From: Lacisediminimonas sp. | GTDB lineage: Bacteria; Pseudomonadota; Gammaproteobacteria; Burkholderiales; Burkholderiaceae_D | Direction: 5' to 3' | DNA length: 48,427 nucleotides | Assembly: GCF_030645335.1 (NCBI RefSeq) | Contig: NZ_JAUSNH010000047.1 | Coordinates: 1-48,427, forward strand | Part shown: positions 7,445-15,866 of the stretch, one piece after another | How the letters are laid out: every line of letters begins with the position of its first letter | Position numbering within the stretch: position 1 is the first letter of the stretch | The notes under the pieces: model-generated | Database searches by the model: none | What the model was told of the DNA's origin: nothing | The model's input: only the letters and a program-made list of their open reading frames with translations | Translations under genes and position numbers: made by a program

Positions 7445-8482
7445 ATGTCCATCACACCACAAGAAGCCCTGCTGCGCTGCATTGACCATCGTGAAATATT
7501 CCACGATGAGATGCTGTCCCTGTTCCGCAAGATCATGAGCGGAGAAATGTCGCCGGTCATGATCGCCGCGCTGACGATGGGCCTGCGCGTCAAGAAAGAA
7601 ACCGTCGGCGAAATCGCCGCAGCCGCACAGGTCATGCGTGAGTTTGCCACCAAGGTGCCCGTCGCAAACAGCGAGACCCTGCTCGACATCGTCGGCACCG
7701 GCGGTGACGGCGCGCACACCTTCAACATCTCGACGGCATCGATGTTCGTCGCCGCCGCAGCCGGCGCGCGGGTTGCCAAGCATGGCGGGCGCAGTGTCTC
7801 TTCATCCTCCGGCAGTGCCGACGTGCTGGAAGCGTTCGGCGCCAACATCAACCTGAAGCCGGAACAAGTCGCCCGCTCGATCGAAGAAACCGGCATCGGA
7901 TTCATGTTCGCGCCCAATCACCATGCCGCCATGAAGCATGCCGGGCCAGTGCGCAAGGAACTGGGCGTTCGCACGATCTTCAACATACTCGGTCCGCTCA
8001 CCAATCCCGCTGGCGCAGCCAACATATTGATGGGCGTATTCCACCCCGACCTGGTCGGCATCCAGGTCCGTGTGTTGCAGCGCCTGGGCACCCGACATGC
8101 CATCGTCGTGTGGGGCCGCGACAATATGGACGAGGTATCGCTCGGCGCGTCAACGATGGTGGGCGAACTGGTCGACGGCGAAATCCGCGAATACGAAATC
8201 CATCCCGAAGATTACGGCCTGCAGATGGTATCGACCCGCAACTTCAGGGTCAGCGGCGCAGAAGAATCCAAAGCCACGATCCTGCGCGCCCTGAACGACG
8301 AGCCGGGACCGGCACGCGATATCGTCGCCCTGAACGCTGCTACCGCACTGTATGCAGCCAACATCGCACCCTCTATCGAAGCAGGTCTGCTGACGGCGCG
8401 GGAGATGATCGCTTCCGGCGCGGCACTCAAGAAAATCGAGCAGTTCGTGCGGACCACCCAACAACTCGGGGCGGCGGCCTGA
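7445..8482 (+). CDS. trpD: Anthranilate phosphoribosyltransferase
   Basis: 345 residues. TrpD joins anthranilate to PRPP, giving phosphoribosyl-anthranilate. It begins [17 protein letters not shown]. Family motifs are [17 protein letters not shown] (PRPP binding), [40 protein letters not shown] and [15 protein letters not shown] start at 7346 would add 33 unconserved residues with poor spacing, so ATG 7445 is chosen; its Shine-Dalgarno is weak (GAGAA). The 127 nt after trpG is the largest gap in this operon and contains a near-duplicate AACAAGATT (about 7407 and 7425). trpC follows after 1 nt. Confidence 0.96.
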   Translation: MSITPQEALLRCIDHREIFHDEMLSLFRKIMSGEMSPVMIAALTMGLRVKKETVGEIAAAAQVMREFATKVPVANSETLLDIVGTGGDGAHTFNISTASMFVAAAAGARVAKHGGRSVSSSSGSADVLEAFGANINLKPEQVARSIEETGIGFMFAPNHHAAMKHAGPVRKELGVRTIFNILGPLTNPAGAANILMGVFHPDLVGIQVRVLQRLGTRHAIVVWGRDNMDEVSLGASTMVGELVDGEIREYEIHPEDYGLQMVSTRNFRVSGAEESKATILRALNDEPGPARDIVALNAATALYAANIAPSIEAGLLTAREMIASGAALKKIEQFVRTTQQLGAAA

Positions 8483-8483
8483 C

Positions 8484-9284
8484 ATGTCCGATATCCTGCA
8501 AAAAATCCTCGACGTAAAAGCCGACGAGGTACGAACCGCCAAGAAACGCCAGGACCTGGCCAGCCTGCGGCGTGACGTCGAAAGCAACCGCGAAGCGCAA
8601 CAGGCTGTGCGCAACTTTGAAGCCGCGTTGCGCAGCAAGATCGCCGCCGGCAAGGCTGGCGTCATTGCCGAGGTCAAGAAAGCATCGCCGTCAAAAGGCG
8701 TGCTGCGCGCTGACTTCCGCCCCGGCGAGATCGCCGCCAGCTACGCCAGCAACGGCGCGGCCTGCCTGTCCGTCCTCACCGACGTGCATTTTTTCCAGGG
8801 TTCGCCCGACTACCTGAAGCAAGCCCGCGCAGCCTGCACCGTACCGGCCTTGCGCACGGATTTCATCATCGACATGTACCAGGTCTACGAAGCAAGATCC
8901 TGGGGCGCCGATTGCATACTGCTGATCGTGTCCGCACTCGACCACGGCCTGATGGCCGAACTCGAAGCCTGCGCCCATGAATTGGGCATGGCCGTGCTGG
9001 TCGAAGTACATGACGGCGAGGAACTCGAATCGGCGCTGCGCCTGCAGACCGCGCTACTGGGCGTCAACAACCGCAACCTGCGCACCTTCGAAACGTCGCT
9101 ACAAAACACGATCGGGCTGCTGCCGCAGATCGGCCCCGAAAAACTGGTCGTGACGGAATCTGGAATCCTGCACAGGGACGACGTGGACCTGATGCGCCAG
9201 GCTGGCGTGCATGCATTTCTGGTCGGCGAAGCATTAATGCGGGCCGAAGATCCGGGCGCGGAACTTGCGCGACTGTTCAACTGA
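8484..9284 (+). CDS. trpC: Indole-3-glycerol phosphate synthase
   Basis: 266 residues, a monofunctional IGPS (no fused TrpF). It closes CdRP to indole-3-glycerol phosphate. TIM-barrel signatures: [25 protein letters not shown] (catalytic Glu and Lys), [62 protein letters not shown], and VTESGI with [12 protein letters not shown] at the phosphate site. It is the last gene of this trp block. trpF, trpB and trpA are not in the window and are probably elsewhere, as is usual in betaproteobacteria. It converges on the M61 peptidase gene. Confidence 0.97.
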   Translation: MSDILQKILDVKADEVRTAKKRQDLASLRRDVESNREAQQAVRNFEAALRSKIAAGKAGVIAEVKKASPSKGVLRADFRPGEIAASYASNGAACLSVLTDVHFFQGSPDYLKQARAACTVPALRTDFIIDMYQVYEARSWGADCILLIVSALDHGLMAELEACAHELGMAVLVEVHDGEELESALRLQTALLGVNNRNLRTFETSLQNTIGLLPQIGPEKLVVTESGILHRDDVDLMRQAGVHAFLVGEALMRAEDPGAELARLFN

Positions 9285-9319
9285 TCCAGCCCATCCAGCC
9301 ACGTACGCAGGCCGGGCCG

Positions 9320-9336
9320 GCCTGGCTCAGCCAGGC
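9320..9336. terminator. Palindrome between trpC and the M61 peptidase gene (possible bidirectional terminator)
   Basis: GCCTGGCT-C-AGCCAGGC is a perfect 8-nt inverted repeat; the workable fold is a 6-bp GC stem with a 5-nt loop. It overlaps the M61 stop and lies 36 nt after trpC. There is no T-run on either strand, so termination is only suggested by the convergent position. Confidence 0.3.
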
Positions 9337-11201
9337 TGCGAAAGCCAATCCGCACGCAATTTTGCCGCCCGCGCGGGTTTGGCAGATGGCGACAATTTCA
9401 GTTGCGGCGCGTCATCCACGGCCAGCACCAGTTGCCGCTGCATCAATTCATCGCGCCGGAAAACATGCACGGCCACCTGATCACCCGAGCGATAGCGCCC
9501 AAGCAGCGCATCCAGGTTAGTCGCGGTAACACGCAAGCCATCGATTGCCACCAGCATATCGCCCGCTGACAAACCCGCCTTGTGCGCGGCGCCGCCTTCG
9601 ACAATCGCAGACAGCTTGCAATCCTGGCCATCCCTGGATGTCCGCGCACCCAGGCCCGGCTTCGCCTTCTTGCCATTGGACTGCACGTCGATGCCGAACG
9701 GCGCCAGCAGGTCAGCAAGCGGCACGTCATCAGTGCCATTCACAAAGCGCGCCAGGAAGCGCTTCAGCGAGAACCCGGCTACCTCATCAAGCAAGGCCTC
9801 CAGCGCCGGCTCCGATACGCCCTGTCCGCCTTCAGGAGTATAGAAGTCACGCCCATACCGAACCCACAATGCACGCATCACATCGTCCAATGACTTCTTG
9901 CCGCGTGTACCAGTACGGATCGTCAGGTCCAGCGCCAGGCCGACCAGCGAACCTTTGGCGTAATAGCTGACGATGGCATTGCCGGCGTTTTCGTCCTGGC
10001 GGTAATACTTCACCCACGCATCGAAACTCGATTCAGCCACGCTTTGCTTTTTGCGGCCGCTGCCCTTCAAGACATTGTTGACGGTTTTGGCCAACAGTTT
10101 GCAATACGCGTCCTCGTCGATCACGCCGCTGCGTACCAGCATCAGGTCATCGTAATAACTGGTAACGCCCTCGAACAGCCACAACAAGGACGTATAGCTT
10201 TCGACCCGGAGATCATAGGGGGCAAACGCCGCCGGCTTGATGCGCTTTACGTTCCAGGCATGGAAATACTCGTGGCTGCATAGTCCGAGGAAGCCACGGT
10301 AGCCATCGCTCATCTCCGACTGGCCCTTGACCGGCAAGTCGCTGCGCGCGCAGATCAAGGCGGTCGACGCGCGATGCTCCAGGCCGCCGTATCCATCGCC
10401 CACGACCAGGGTCATGAATACAAAACGCTTCATCGGCGCACGCCGGGTGAGCGGCTCGAACAAGGTAATCTGCGCCTCGCAGATTTTGCGCAAATCGCCA
10501 GCCAGCCGTGCCAGGTCCAGGTTCGGGACCTGGCCCGTGATCACAATATCGTGCGCAACGCCGTGCGCCTTGAATGTCATGAGCGCGAACTCGCCCATCT
10601 CGACCGGATGGTCGATCAGATCATCATAGTTGGCCGCCAGATAGCTGCCAAAGCCATAGCGCCTGGCCTTGGCCTCCGGCAGCGAGGTGGCTACCCGCCA
10701 GTGCGCATACTGCTCGCCCTCGGGCGGCAGGATATCGACCAGGTGCTTTTCATTTTCCTGCCCGCACACCTGCAGGAAAACACTGGTGCCATTAAAAAAT
10801 CCGTGGGTCTGGTCCAGGTGTGCCGCACGCACCGACAGGTCCCAGGCATAGACCTCATACTGAACCACCAGCGGCCCGCCACAGGGCGCGGCCTGCCAGG
10901 TGTGCTTGTCGGTCTTGCGCAAAGCCACACGACGCCCATCGCACTGCCCCTGGATACGCACGATATTGCGCGAAAATTCGCGGATCATGTAGCTACCGGG
11001 AATCCACGCCGGCAGCGAAAACTGCTGCCCCTCTGGCGCCGGACGATCCACCGTCAGCGTGACGAAGAAAAGGTGCGCAGCCGGATCGCCGGGGACGATG
11101 GAATAGCGCACCGCATTCTTCAGAGCTGCCTTGGCCTTGTTCGCTGGCGTCGTCGCCTTCTTCGTCGCTAGCGTGTTCGCCATCGTCGTCATCTTCGCCA
11201 T
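9327..11201 (-). CDS. M61-family metallopeptidase with C-terminal PDZ domain
   Basis: 624 residues. Peptidase family M61 (glycyl aminopeptidase type) is a thermolysin-like zinc peptidase. An N-terminal beta domain (SLPAWIPGSYMIREFSRNI) is followed by the catalytic helix SHEYFHAWNVKRIKP (HEYFH zinc motif) and WLFEGVTSYYDDLML carrying the third zinc ligand Glu. Near the C-terminus a PDZ domain shows GGAAHKAGLSAGDMLVAIDG. The first 30 residues are an Ala/Lys/Thr-rich tail with no signal peptide, so the location may be cytoplasmic. ATG overlaps the dsbC-like stop by 1 nt (TAATG); ATGs at 11192 and 11183 are alternatives. Natural substrates are not known. Confidence 0.9.
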   Translation of the reverse strand: MAKMTTMANTLATKKATTPANKAKAALKNAVRYSIVPGDPAAHLFFVTLTVDRPAPEGQQFSLPAWIPGSYMIREFSRNIVRIQGQCDGRRVALRKTDKHTWQAAPCGGPLVVQYEVYAWDLSVRAAHLDQTHGFFNGTSVFLQVCGQENEKHLVDILPPEGEQYAHWRVATSLPEAKARRYGFGSYLAANYDDLIDHPVEMGEFALMTFKAHGVAHDIVITGQVPNLDLARLAGDLRKICEAQITLFEPLTRRAPMKRFVFMTLVVGDGYGGLEHRASTALICARSDLPVKGQSEMSDGYRGFLGLCSHEYFHAWNVKRIKPAAFAPYDLRVESYTSLLWLFEGVTSYYDDLMLVRSGVIDEDAYCKLLAKTVNNVLKGSGRKKQSVAESSFDAWVKYYRQDENAGNAIVSYYAKGSLVGLALDLTIRTGTRGKKSLDDVMRALWVRYGRDFYTPEGGQGVSEPALEALLDEVAGFSLKRFLARFVNGTDDVPLADLLAPFGIDVQSNGKKAKPGLGARTSRDGQDCKLSAIVEGGAAHKAGLSAGDMLVAIDGLRVTATNLDALLGRYRSGDQVAVHVFRRDELMQRQLVLAVDDAPQLKLSPSAKPARAAKLRADWLSQPG

Positions 11202-11923
11202 TATTTGATGGTGGCGAACTTGCTTTCCAAAGCCTTGGCGTCCATCGCGCCAGCGGTGCGAGTCCCGTCTGCAAAGAACGTCGTCGGCGTACCCGTGACC
11301 TTCAGTTTGCGGCCCAGGTCAAAAATCCGCTCATTGGGCGTTGTGCATCCCTCGGGCGCATCGGGCGCTGCCTTGCCGGACAACATCCAGTCATCCCACG
11401 CCTTGTTGCGGTCCTTGCTGCACCAGACATTGCGCGACTTGACGGCCGAATCCTCAGACAGGATGTTGTACAGGAAGGTATAGATCGTCACATTGTCTAC
11501 GTCCTGCAAGGTACGGCGGAAGCGCTTGCAATAGCCACAGTTCGGATCTTCGAACACTGCGATCACGCGCTTGCCGTTACCCTTCACCGTCTTTAGCGCA
11601 GACTCCAGCGGCAGCTCGGAAAACTTCACCTTGCTGATCTCTTCCACCCGCTCCCGCGTGAAGTCCCGGGTCGTCTTCGAATCGAGGATTCGGCCCACGA
11701 ACAAATACTTTGCCTGCGCATCGGTATAGAAAATATCGTTGCCTACCCGGACCTCGAACAGGCCGGAGTATGGCGTCCTGGTCACCGTATCGATCTTCGC
11801 TTCATCGCCGATGCGCGGCTGGATCAGCTTGCGCACGGCAGCCTCCTGCGCAGTTTCCGCCAGCACAGGGAATGCAGCCAGCGCCAGCAGCAGCACGAGC
11901 AGGGAGCGGATTGTTTTCGTCAT
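11201..11923 (-). CDS. dsbC: DsbC-like thiol:disulfide interchange protein, periplasmic
   Basis: 240 residues. A disulfide isomerase or reductase of the DsbC/DsbG type. Signal peptide: KTIRSLLVLLLALAAFPVLA, with cleavage likely after AETA or VLA. The N-terminal dimerisation domain contains SGLFEVRVGNDIFYTD. A thioredoxin fold follows, with active site EDPNCGYCKRF (CGYC) and the cis-Pro loop VTGTPTTFFADG. An in-frame ATG at 11968 would bury the signal peptide, so 11923 is chosen (GGAA upstream). It lies 19 nt after the hydroxylase gene and overlaps the M61 gene by 1 nt, forming one leftward unit. DsbC and DsbG cannot be separated by eye. Confidence 0.9.
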   Translation of the reverse strand: MTKTIRSLLVLLLALAAFPVLAETAQEAAVRKLIQPRIGDEAKIDTVTRTPYSGLFEVRVGNDIFYTDAQAKYLFVGRILDSKTTRDFTRERVEEISKVKFSELPLESALKTVKGNGKRVIAVFEDPNCGYCKRFRRTLQDVDNVTIYTFLYNILSEDSAVKSRNVWCSKDRNKAWDDWMLSGKAAPDAPEGCTTPNERIFDLGRKLKVTGTPTTFFADGTRTAGAMDAKALESKFATIK

Positions 11924-11942
11924 TGCATGTTCCAGTAATAAG

Positions 11943-13127
11943 TCATAGCGAACCCATGGCGTGGGCAATCAGGCGGCGTTTAATGAAAGGCAGGCGATCC
12001 AGCAAGTCCATGCCCAGGTTACGGACCAGGCGCACCGGTTCCAGGTCAGTCGAGAACAAGCGTTCCAGTCCATCCGTGGCCAATTGCATCAACAAAACAT
12101 CTTCGGTGCGCGAGCGCGAATAACGCCTGAGCAGGCGCTCATCGCCGCAATCGGCCGCAGCACCGCGTTCCGACATGACCCGGATCAAGGCCGCCACATC
12201 GCCAAATCCCAGGTTCATGCCATGGCCGGCAAGCGGATGCACCGCGTGCGCGGCATCACCTGCAAGAACGACGCGCGGCGCAATCATCGACGCGGTACGC
12301 AGGAAGATCAGCGGAATCGCCCGCACCGATTCCGGCTGCAGCGGCGTCAGCCGGCCGGCAATCTGGCCAGGCAACGCCGACAGCGTATCGGCGAGTTGTG
12401 CCAGCGGATCACGCAGCAATTGCTCGGCCAGCGCATCGGGCGCGGACCAGACCAGCGACACCCGGTTGCCCGGCAAAGGCAACAGCGCGATGACGCCCTC
12501 TTTGTCGGTGAACCATTGTTGGGCAGTACCGTGATGCGGCAGCTCGCAAGCAAAGTTGCAGACCACCGCCTGTTGGCCATAGGAACGATAAGTGATGCCG
12601 ATATCGCACTGTCCCCGCACCCACGACTGGCGGCCATCGGCGCCGACCAGCAAGCCAGCCTGGATGCAGCGACCATCCTGCAGTACCAGCCTGACGGAGG
12701 CCGAATCCCGCTCAATACGCTCTGCCAGGCCCTCGACCTTGCTCAGGTTTGGCGTAAAGCGCAGCGCTCCGTCAAGCGCATGTTCAAGATTACTGTCTTC
12801 AACAATCCAGGCCAATTCCGTGGCGCGCGCGCTGTAGGCGTCGAATGAAATCTTGCCAGCCCGGGCCCGGTCGCCCTGCACCACCATCGACTCCACCGGC
12901 GCCACCCTGGCGTGATCCAGCGCCTCCCAGACGCGCAAGCGCGACAACAGGTCCCGGGAGACACGGTTCAAAGCGAACACCCGCACGTCCCAGGACGCCG
13001 CTTGCACCGCGTGCTGACCGGGTGGACAAAGGAGAATGACAGACAGGCCGGCTTGCGCCAGACCGACAGCGGCGGCCTTGCCGACTGCACCGTTGCCGAC
13101 GATGCAAACGTCGCATTGGAGATTCAT
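11943..13127 (-). CDS. FAD-dependent hydroxylase, UbiH/UbiF/VisC/COQ6 family
   Basis: 394 residues. A class A flavoprotein monooxygenase, probably one of the ring hydroxylases of ubiquinone synthesis. The N-terminus has the Rossmann FAD motif DVCIVGNGAVGKAAAVGLAQAG. The middle DG motif is LLVGADGRQSWVR, and the second FAD motif is VVLAGDAAHAVHPLAGHGMNLGFGD, the UbiH-family signature. ATG 13127 sits directly before the Rossmann strand. ATG 13169 would add 14 residues, and neither has a clear Shine-Dalgarno. Which ring position it hydroxylates (C1, C5 or C6) cannot be told. dsbC follows. Confidence 0.9.
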   Translation of the reverse strand: MNLQCDVCIVGNGAVGKAAAVGLAQAGLSVILLCPPGQHAVQAASWDVRVFALNRVSRDLLSRLRVWEALDHARVAPVESMVVQGDRARAGKISFDAYSARATELAWIVEDSNLEHALDGALRFTPNLSKVEGLAERIERDSASVRLVLQDGRCIQAGLLVGADGRQSWVRGQCDIGITYRSYGQQAVVCNFACELPHHGTAQQWFTDKEGVIALLPLPGNRVSLVWSAPDALAEQLLRDPLAQLADTLSALPGQIAGRLTPLQPESVRAIPLIFLRTASMIAPRVVLAGDAAHAVHPLAGHGMNLGFGDVAALIRVMSERGAAADCGDERLLRRYSRSRTEDVLLMQLATDGLERLFSTDLEPVRLVRNLGMDLLDRLPFIKRRLIAHAMGSL

Positions 13128-13206
13128 TGAATTGACTGCGCCGATTGATGGATCAAAACCAGCGCTCATTATAGCGGTACGGTAGGAAGCAGCTGCCGAT
13201 CTCGCT

Positions 13207-13235
13207 TTGCACAAATGAATTACCTTTGCTATACT
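13207..13235 (+). promoter_or_regulatory. tRNA-Phe promoter
   Basis: TTGCAC (13207-13212) and TATACT (13230-13235) are separated by exactly 17 nt, a near-consensus sigma-70 promoter. The start point would fall near 13242, a few bases before the tRNA. The divergent hydroxylase gene begins about 80 nt to the left. Confidence 0.75.
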
Positions 13236-13245
13236 TGCGCCCCTT

Positions 13246-13321
13246 GGCCTGGTAGCTCAGTCGGTAGAGCAGAGGATTGAAAATCCTTGTGTCGGTGGTT
13301 CGATTCCGCCCCGGGCCACCA
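13246..13321 (+). tRNA. tRNA-Phe (anticodon GAA)
   Basis: 76 nt with encoded CCA. The acceptor GGCCTGG pairs with CCGGGCC (one G-T). The D-loop contains AGCTCAGTCGGTAGAGC, the anticodon arm AGGAT-TGAAAAT-CCT gives GAA, and the T-loop is GTTCGATTC. It has its own promoter and terminator. No integrase or attachment-site duplication is seen beside it. Confidence 0.97.
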
Positions 13322-13334
13322 AGGATATTCCTTA

Positions 13335-13371
13335 CAAGAACGCCAACCTTTGCGGGTTGGCGTTCTTGTTT
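13335..13371 (+). terminator. Intrinsic terminator after tRNA-Phe
   Basis: CAAGAACGCCAACC (13335-13348) and GGTTGGCGTTCTTG (13355-13368) form a perfect 14-bp stem with the loop TTTGCG, followed by TTT. It begins 13 nt past the CCA end. The U-run is short, but the stem is very stable. Confidence 0.8.
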
Positions 13372-13727
13372 CCGGGACAAATACGCCATGTGAACGGCCC
13401 AATCCCGGCATGCGGCCGCCTCAAGGATATCCGTCACCTCTCCCTCCCCCTTGCTTTTTCTCGCGGGAAGCAATGCTTGCCGACATGCCTGTTCAATCAG
13501 GACGATATGGTCAATGCGACCATTATCGATAGCGGTACGATCAACACCAAGCAACAAGATACGGCTGGCAACTGATCCAGTGCCGGCCATTCCCAAGGAT
13601 GAGCAAACGAGCATCGCCTCCGGGAACGCAGCGGTTTTGCTTCGATTTGCTCACTACGACCTTGGCTCCCTGAAATGGACCGCAATAGCCATGCAGTCTT
13701 GTTACATGAGGCAAGTAGAAGCTGATC
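13372..13727. other. Intergenic stretch without a supported gene
   Basis: About 355 nt between the tRNA terminator and the next gene. Short frames on both strands have no recognisable features and no good start signals. It probably holds the promoter of the gene pair at 13728, but I see no convincing -35/-10 pair. Confidence 0.5.
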
Positions 13728-14147
13728 ATGCCTAATCTCAGCGACCAGCAACGTCAAATCATCACGCGCGGCGTGATGCGACAGCCCCAGGCGATCGTTG
13801 AAGATACGATAAAACTATGGGAGAACCTGGCCAGGGAAATCAGTCCCATCATCGGCGAAGTCGGCTTCGAATCGCTGTATCACCGGAGCATTCACCTCAG
13901 TAGCGCCGAGTTTCCCTGGCTTGCGTCGGCCGGCAAGTTGCCACCGAACGACTCGTCCTTTGCGGGCTTGCGGGCGGCACTGCAAGCAGAGGACTGCGAG
14001 AAGGCAGGGGAAGCGAGCATTGCCCTGCTGGGCATTTTTGTCGAAATCGTCATTCGGCTGATCGGCGAACCCCTTACGGCAAACATCTTGCGCGCCGCCT
14101 GGAGCGACGAGATATTCCAGCCAGCCGTGAAGGAGCTTAAAGCATGA
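13728..14147 (+). CDS. Uncharacterised helical protein paired with a KaiC-like ATPase
   Basis: 139 residues, not recognised. It looks all-helical and soluble: QAIVEDTIKLWENLAREISPIIGEVG, then a conserved-looking FESLYHRSIHLSSAEFPWL, a Pro/Asn/Asp-containing loop, and a hydrophobic helix ALLGIFVEIVIRLIGEPLTANIL. No signal peptide or metal motif is visible. The stop overlaps the next ATG (ATGA), so it is co-translated with the KaiC/RAD55-type ATPase and is probably its partner, adaptor or sensor (inference). The Shine-Dalgarno is weak (AGAAGC). Confidence 0.75.
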   Translation: MPNLSDQQRQIITRGVMRQPQAIVEDTIKLWENLAREISPIIGEVGFESLYHRSIHLSSAEFPWLASAGKLPPNDSSFAGLRAALQAEDCEKAGEASIALLGIFVEIVIRLIGEPLTANILRAAWSDEIFQPAVKELKA

Positions 14148-15586
14148 GTGACAAAGTAGCCATCCGCCGCCTTCCGAGCGGCGTCACAGGAATGGATGAC
14201 CTGCTCGGCGGCGGCATTCCGGAATTTTCGTTCAACCTGATTGCGGGCGCGCCTGGTAGCGGCAAGACCACCCTGGCGCACCAGATCATGTTCTCGCTGG
14301 CAAGGCCGGATTGGCGGGCGCTGTTTTTTACAGTACTGGGTGAGCCGCCCTTGAAAATGCTCCGGTATCAGCAGCAATTCCCGTTTTTTGACATCGACAA
14401 AGTGAACCAGTCGATCCGGTTTGTGAGCCTGGCGGCAGATGTGATGGCCGGCGACTTGAAGACCGTTCTGGCGCGTATAGAAAAAGAGGTGCGGCAGTAT
14501 TCTCCAAGCCTGGTAATCATTGATTCAATTCGTTCGCTGGCAGAGTCGGCGACAGCATCCGCCTCGACACCTCTCGGTCTGCAGCAATTTGTCCAGCAAC
14601 TGGGGCTGCACATGACAACCTGGAATACGACCACGCTCCTGATCGGCGAATACACACCGCACGAAGCTGAATCAAGCCCGCTTTTTACGGCAGCCGATGG
14701 CATTGTGTGGATGTCGCAGGTGGTCTACCGCGATTCGACTGTACGCAAAATCCAGATCGCCAAGATGCGCGGCCAAGCGCAGAAGCCGGGCCTCCACACA
14801 TTCCGGATCAGCAACGAGGGCGTCGAAATCTTCCCGCGTGCCATCCTGTCGGACGTTGATCTGCATTTTACCGGCGATGAACGGCTGTCGATCGGGGTCC
14901 CGCTATTAGATGAGATGTTGGGCGGGGGATTGCCGGTAGCCTACTCCTTGCTGCTGGTGGGTCCATCCGGATCGGGCAAGACCGTGCTGGCGACCCAGTT
15001 TATTTCTGAAGGCGCCCGTATTGGCGAGCCAGGTGTCGTTGCAGCCTTCGAAAAAAGTCCGAACCAGCTACTGAGCCGTGAACTCAATGAGTTGGTGCAT
15101 AGCGGGAAGGTGGGCCTGATCGACACCCGTGGACTCGACCTTTCAATCGATGAAACCTTGCACGACCTGATTGTCATGATCAAGCGCTTGAAGGCAAAGC
15201 GGGTCGTCATCGATTCGCTGTCGGGATTCGAGCTGGCGCTGGCTCCCGTGTTCCGCGAGAATTTCCGGGAGTCACTTTATGGACTGGTTGCCGTGCTGAC
15301 CGGCATGGGCGTCACGGTGATGATGACGTCGGAACTCGAGGATCGCTACACTGACCTGCGCTTCAGTTCCTACGGCAATGCCTTCCTTGCCGACGCCATC
15401 ATCATGCAACGCTATGTCGAACTGGACGGGCAGTTCAAGCGCGTGATTTCAGTGGTGAAGGTCCGGGCCAGCAGCCATAGCAAGGACCTCCGGTTCTACG
15501 ATATCAAGGACGGAAGACTGGAAATTGAAGGCACCCTGGGATCGTACCGCGGCGTATTGTCGGGCCGTCCGGCCGGCGGTACCTGA
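14144..15586 (+). CDS. Two-domain KaiC/RAD55-family ATPase
   Basis: 480 residues. Two RecA-like KaiC domains lie in tandem. Domain 1 begins LPSGVTGMDDLLGGGIPE with Walker A GAPGSGKTTL and Walker B LVIIDSIRSL. Domain 2 begins GVPLLDEMLGGGLPVAY with Walker A VGPSGSGKTVLA and Walker B VVIDSLSGFELAL. Both P-loops are intact. The family includes the cyanobacterial clock ATPase and many non-clock signalling ATPases in proteobacteria. No kaiA or kaiB is present, so a clock role is not supported. The upstream partner gene overlaps by 4 nt, and a GGDEF-EAL gene follows 280 nt later, suggesting a signalling role. Confidence 0.88.
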   Translation: MSDKVAIRRLPSGVTGMDDLLGGGIPEFSFNLIAGAPGSGKTTLAHQIMFSLARPDWRALFFTVLGEPPLKMLRYQQQFPFFDIDKVNQSIRFVSLAADVMAGDLKTVLARIEKEVRQYSPSLVIIDSIRSLAESATASASTPLGLQQFVQQLGLHMTTWNTTTLLIGEYTPHEAESSPLFTAADGIVWMSQVVYRDSTVRKIQIAKMRGQAQKPGLHTFRISNEGVEIFPRAILSDVDLHFTGDERLSIGVPLLDEMLGGGLPVAYSLLLVGPSGSGKTVLATQFISEGARIGEPGVVAAFEKSPNQLLSRELNELVHSGKVGLIDTRGLDLSIDETLHDLIVMIKRLKAKRVVIDSLSGFELALAPVFRENFRESLYGLVAVLTGMGVTVMMTSELEDRYTDLRFSSYGNAFLADAIIMQRYVELDGQFKRVISVVKVRASSHSKDLRFYDIKDGRLEIEGTLGSYRGVLSGRPAGGT

Positions 15587-15866
15587 ACCAGTGAATACCG
15601 GTAACTGGTTTCGCCGATAAAGACTTTCGATCCCGATGTTTCATAGCCTTCGTCCGTCGCCTTGGAAGAATGCCGACCCCTTGTGCATGCCGGCGTTCAA
15701 AAATAAAGCACTCGGCGTCCGGATTGTTTGCCGCATTCGAATGTCCTAGTTCAGGACGATGGCACCATGCCATATCCTGCGAGACCGCATTCAATGATGC
15801 TGGAATCGTTTCCGCCCCGTCCAGATTCAGACGCTGACTGGAATGGCCACGCGATGGAGGGCGATA

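Noticed and set aside
13153-13614. Minus-strand frame running through the tRNA-Phe gene
   Set aside because: It reads through a tRNA and its terminator hairpin and has no protein features.
13246-13727. Possible island insertion at the tRNA-Phe 3' end
   Set aside because: No integrase, no repeated tRNA end, and an ordinary terminator follows the tRNA.
14144-15586. A circadian clock locus based on the KaiC-like protein
   Set aside because: No kaiA or kaiB is present, and KaiC-fold ATPases are widespread in non-clock signalling.
15587-15609. ACCAGT/ACTGGT inverted repeat just after the KaiC-like gene
   Set aside because: Only 6 pairs with an 11-nt loop and no T-run; probably chance.
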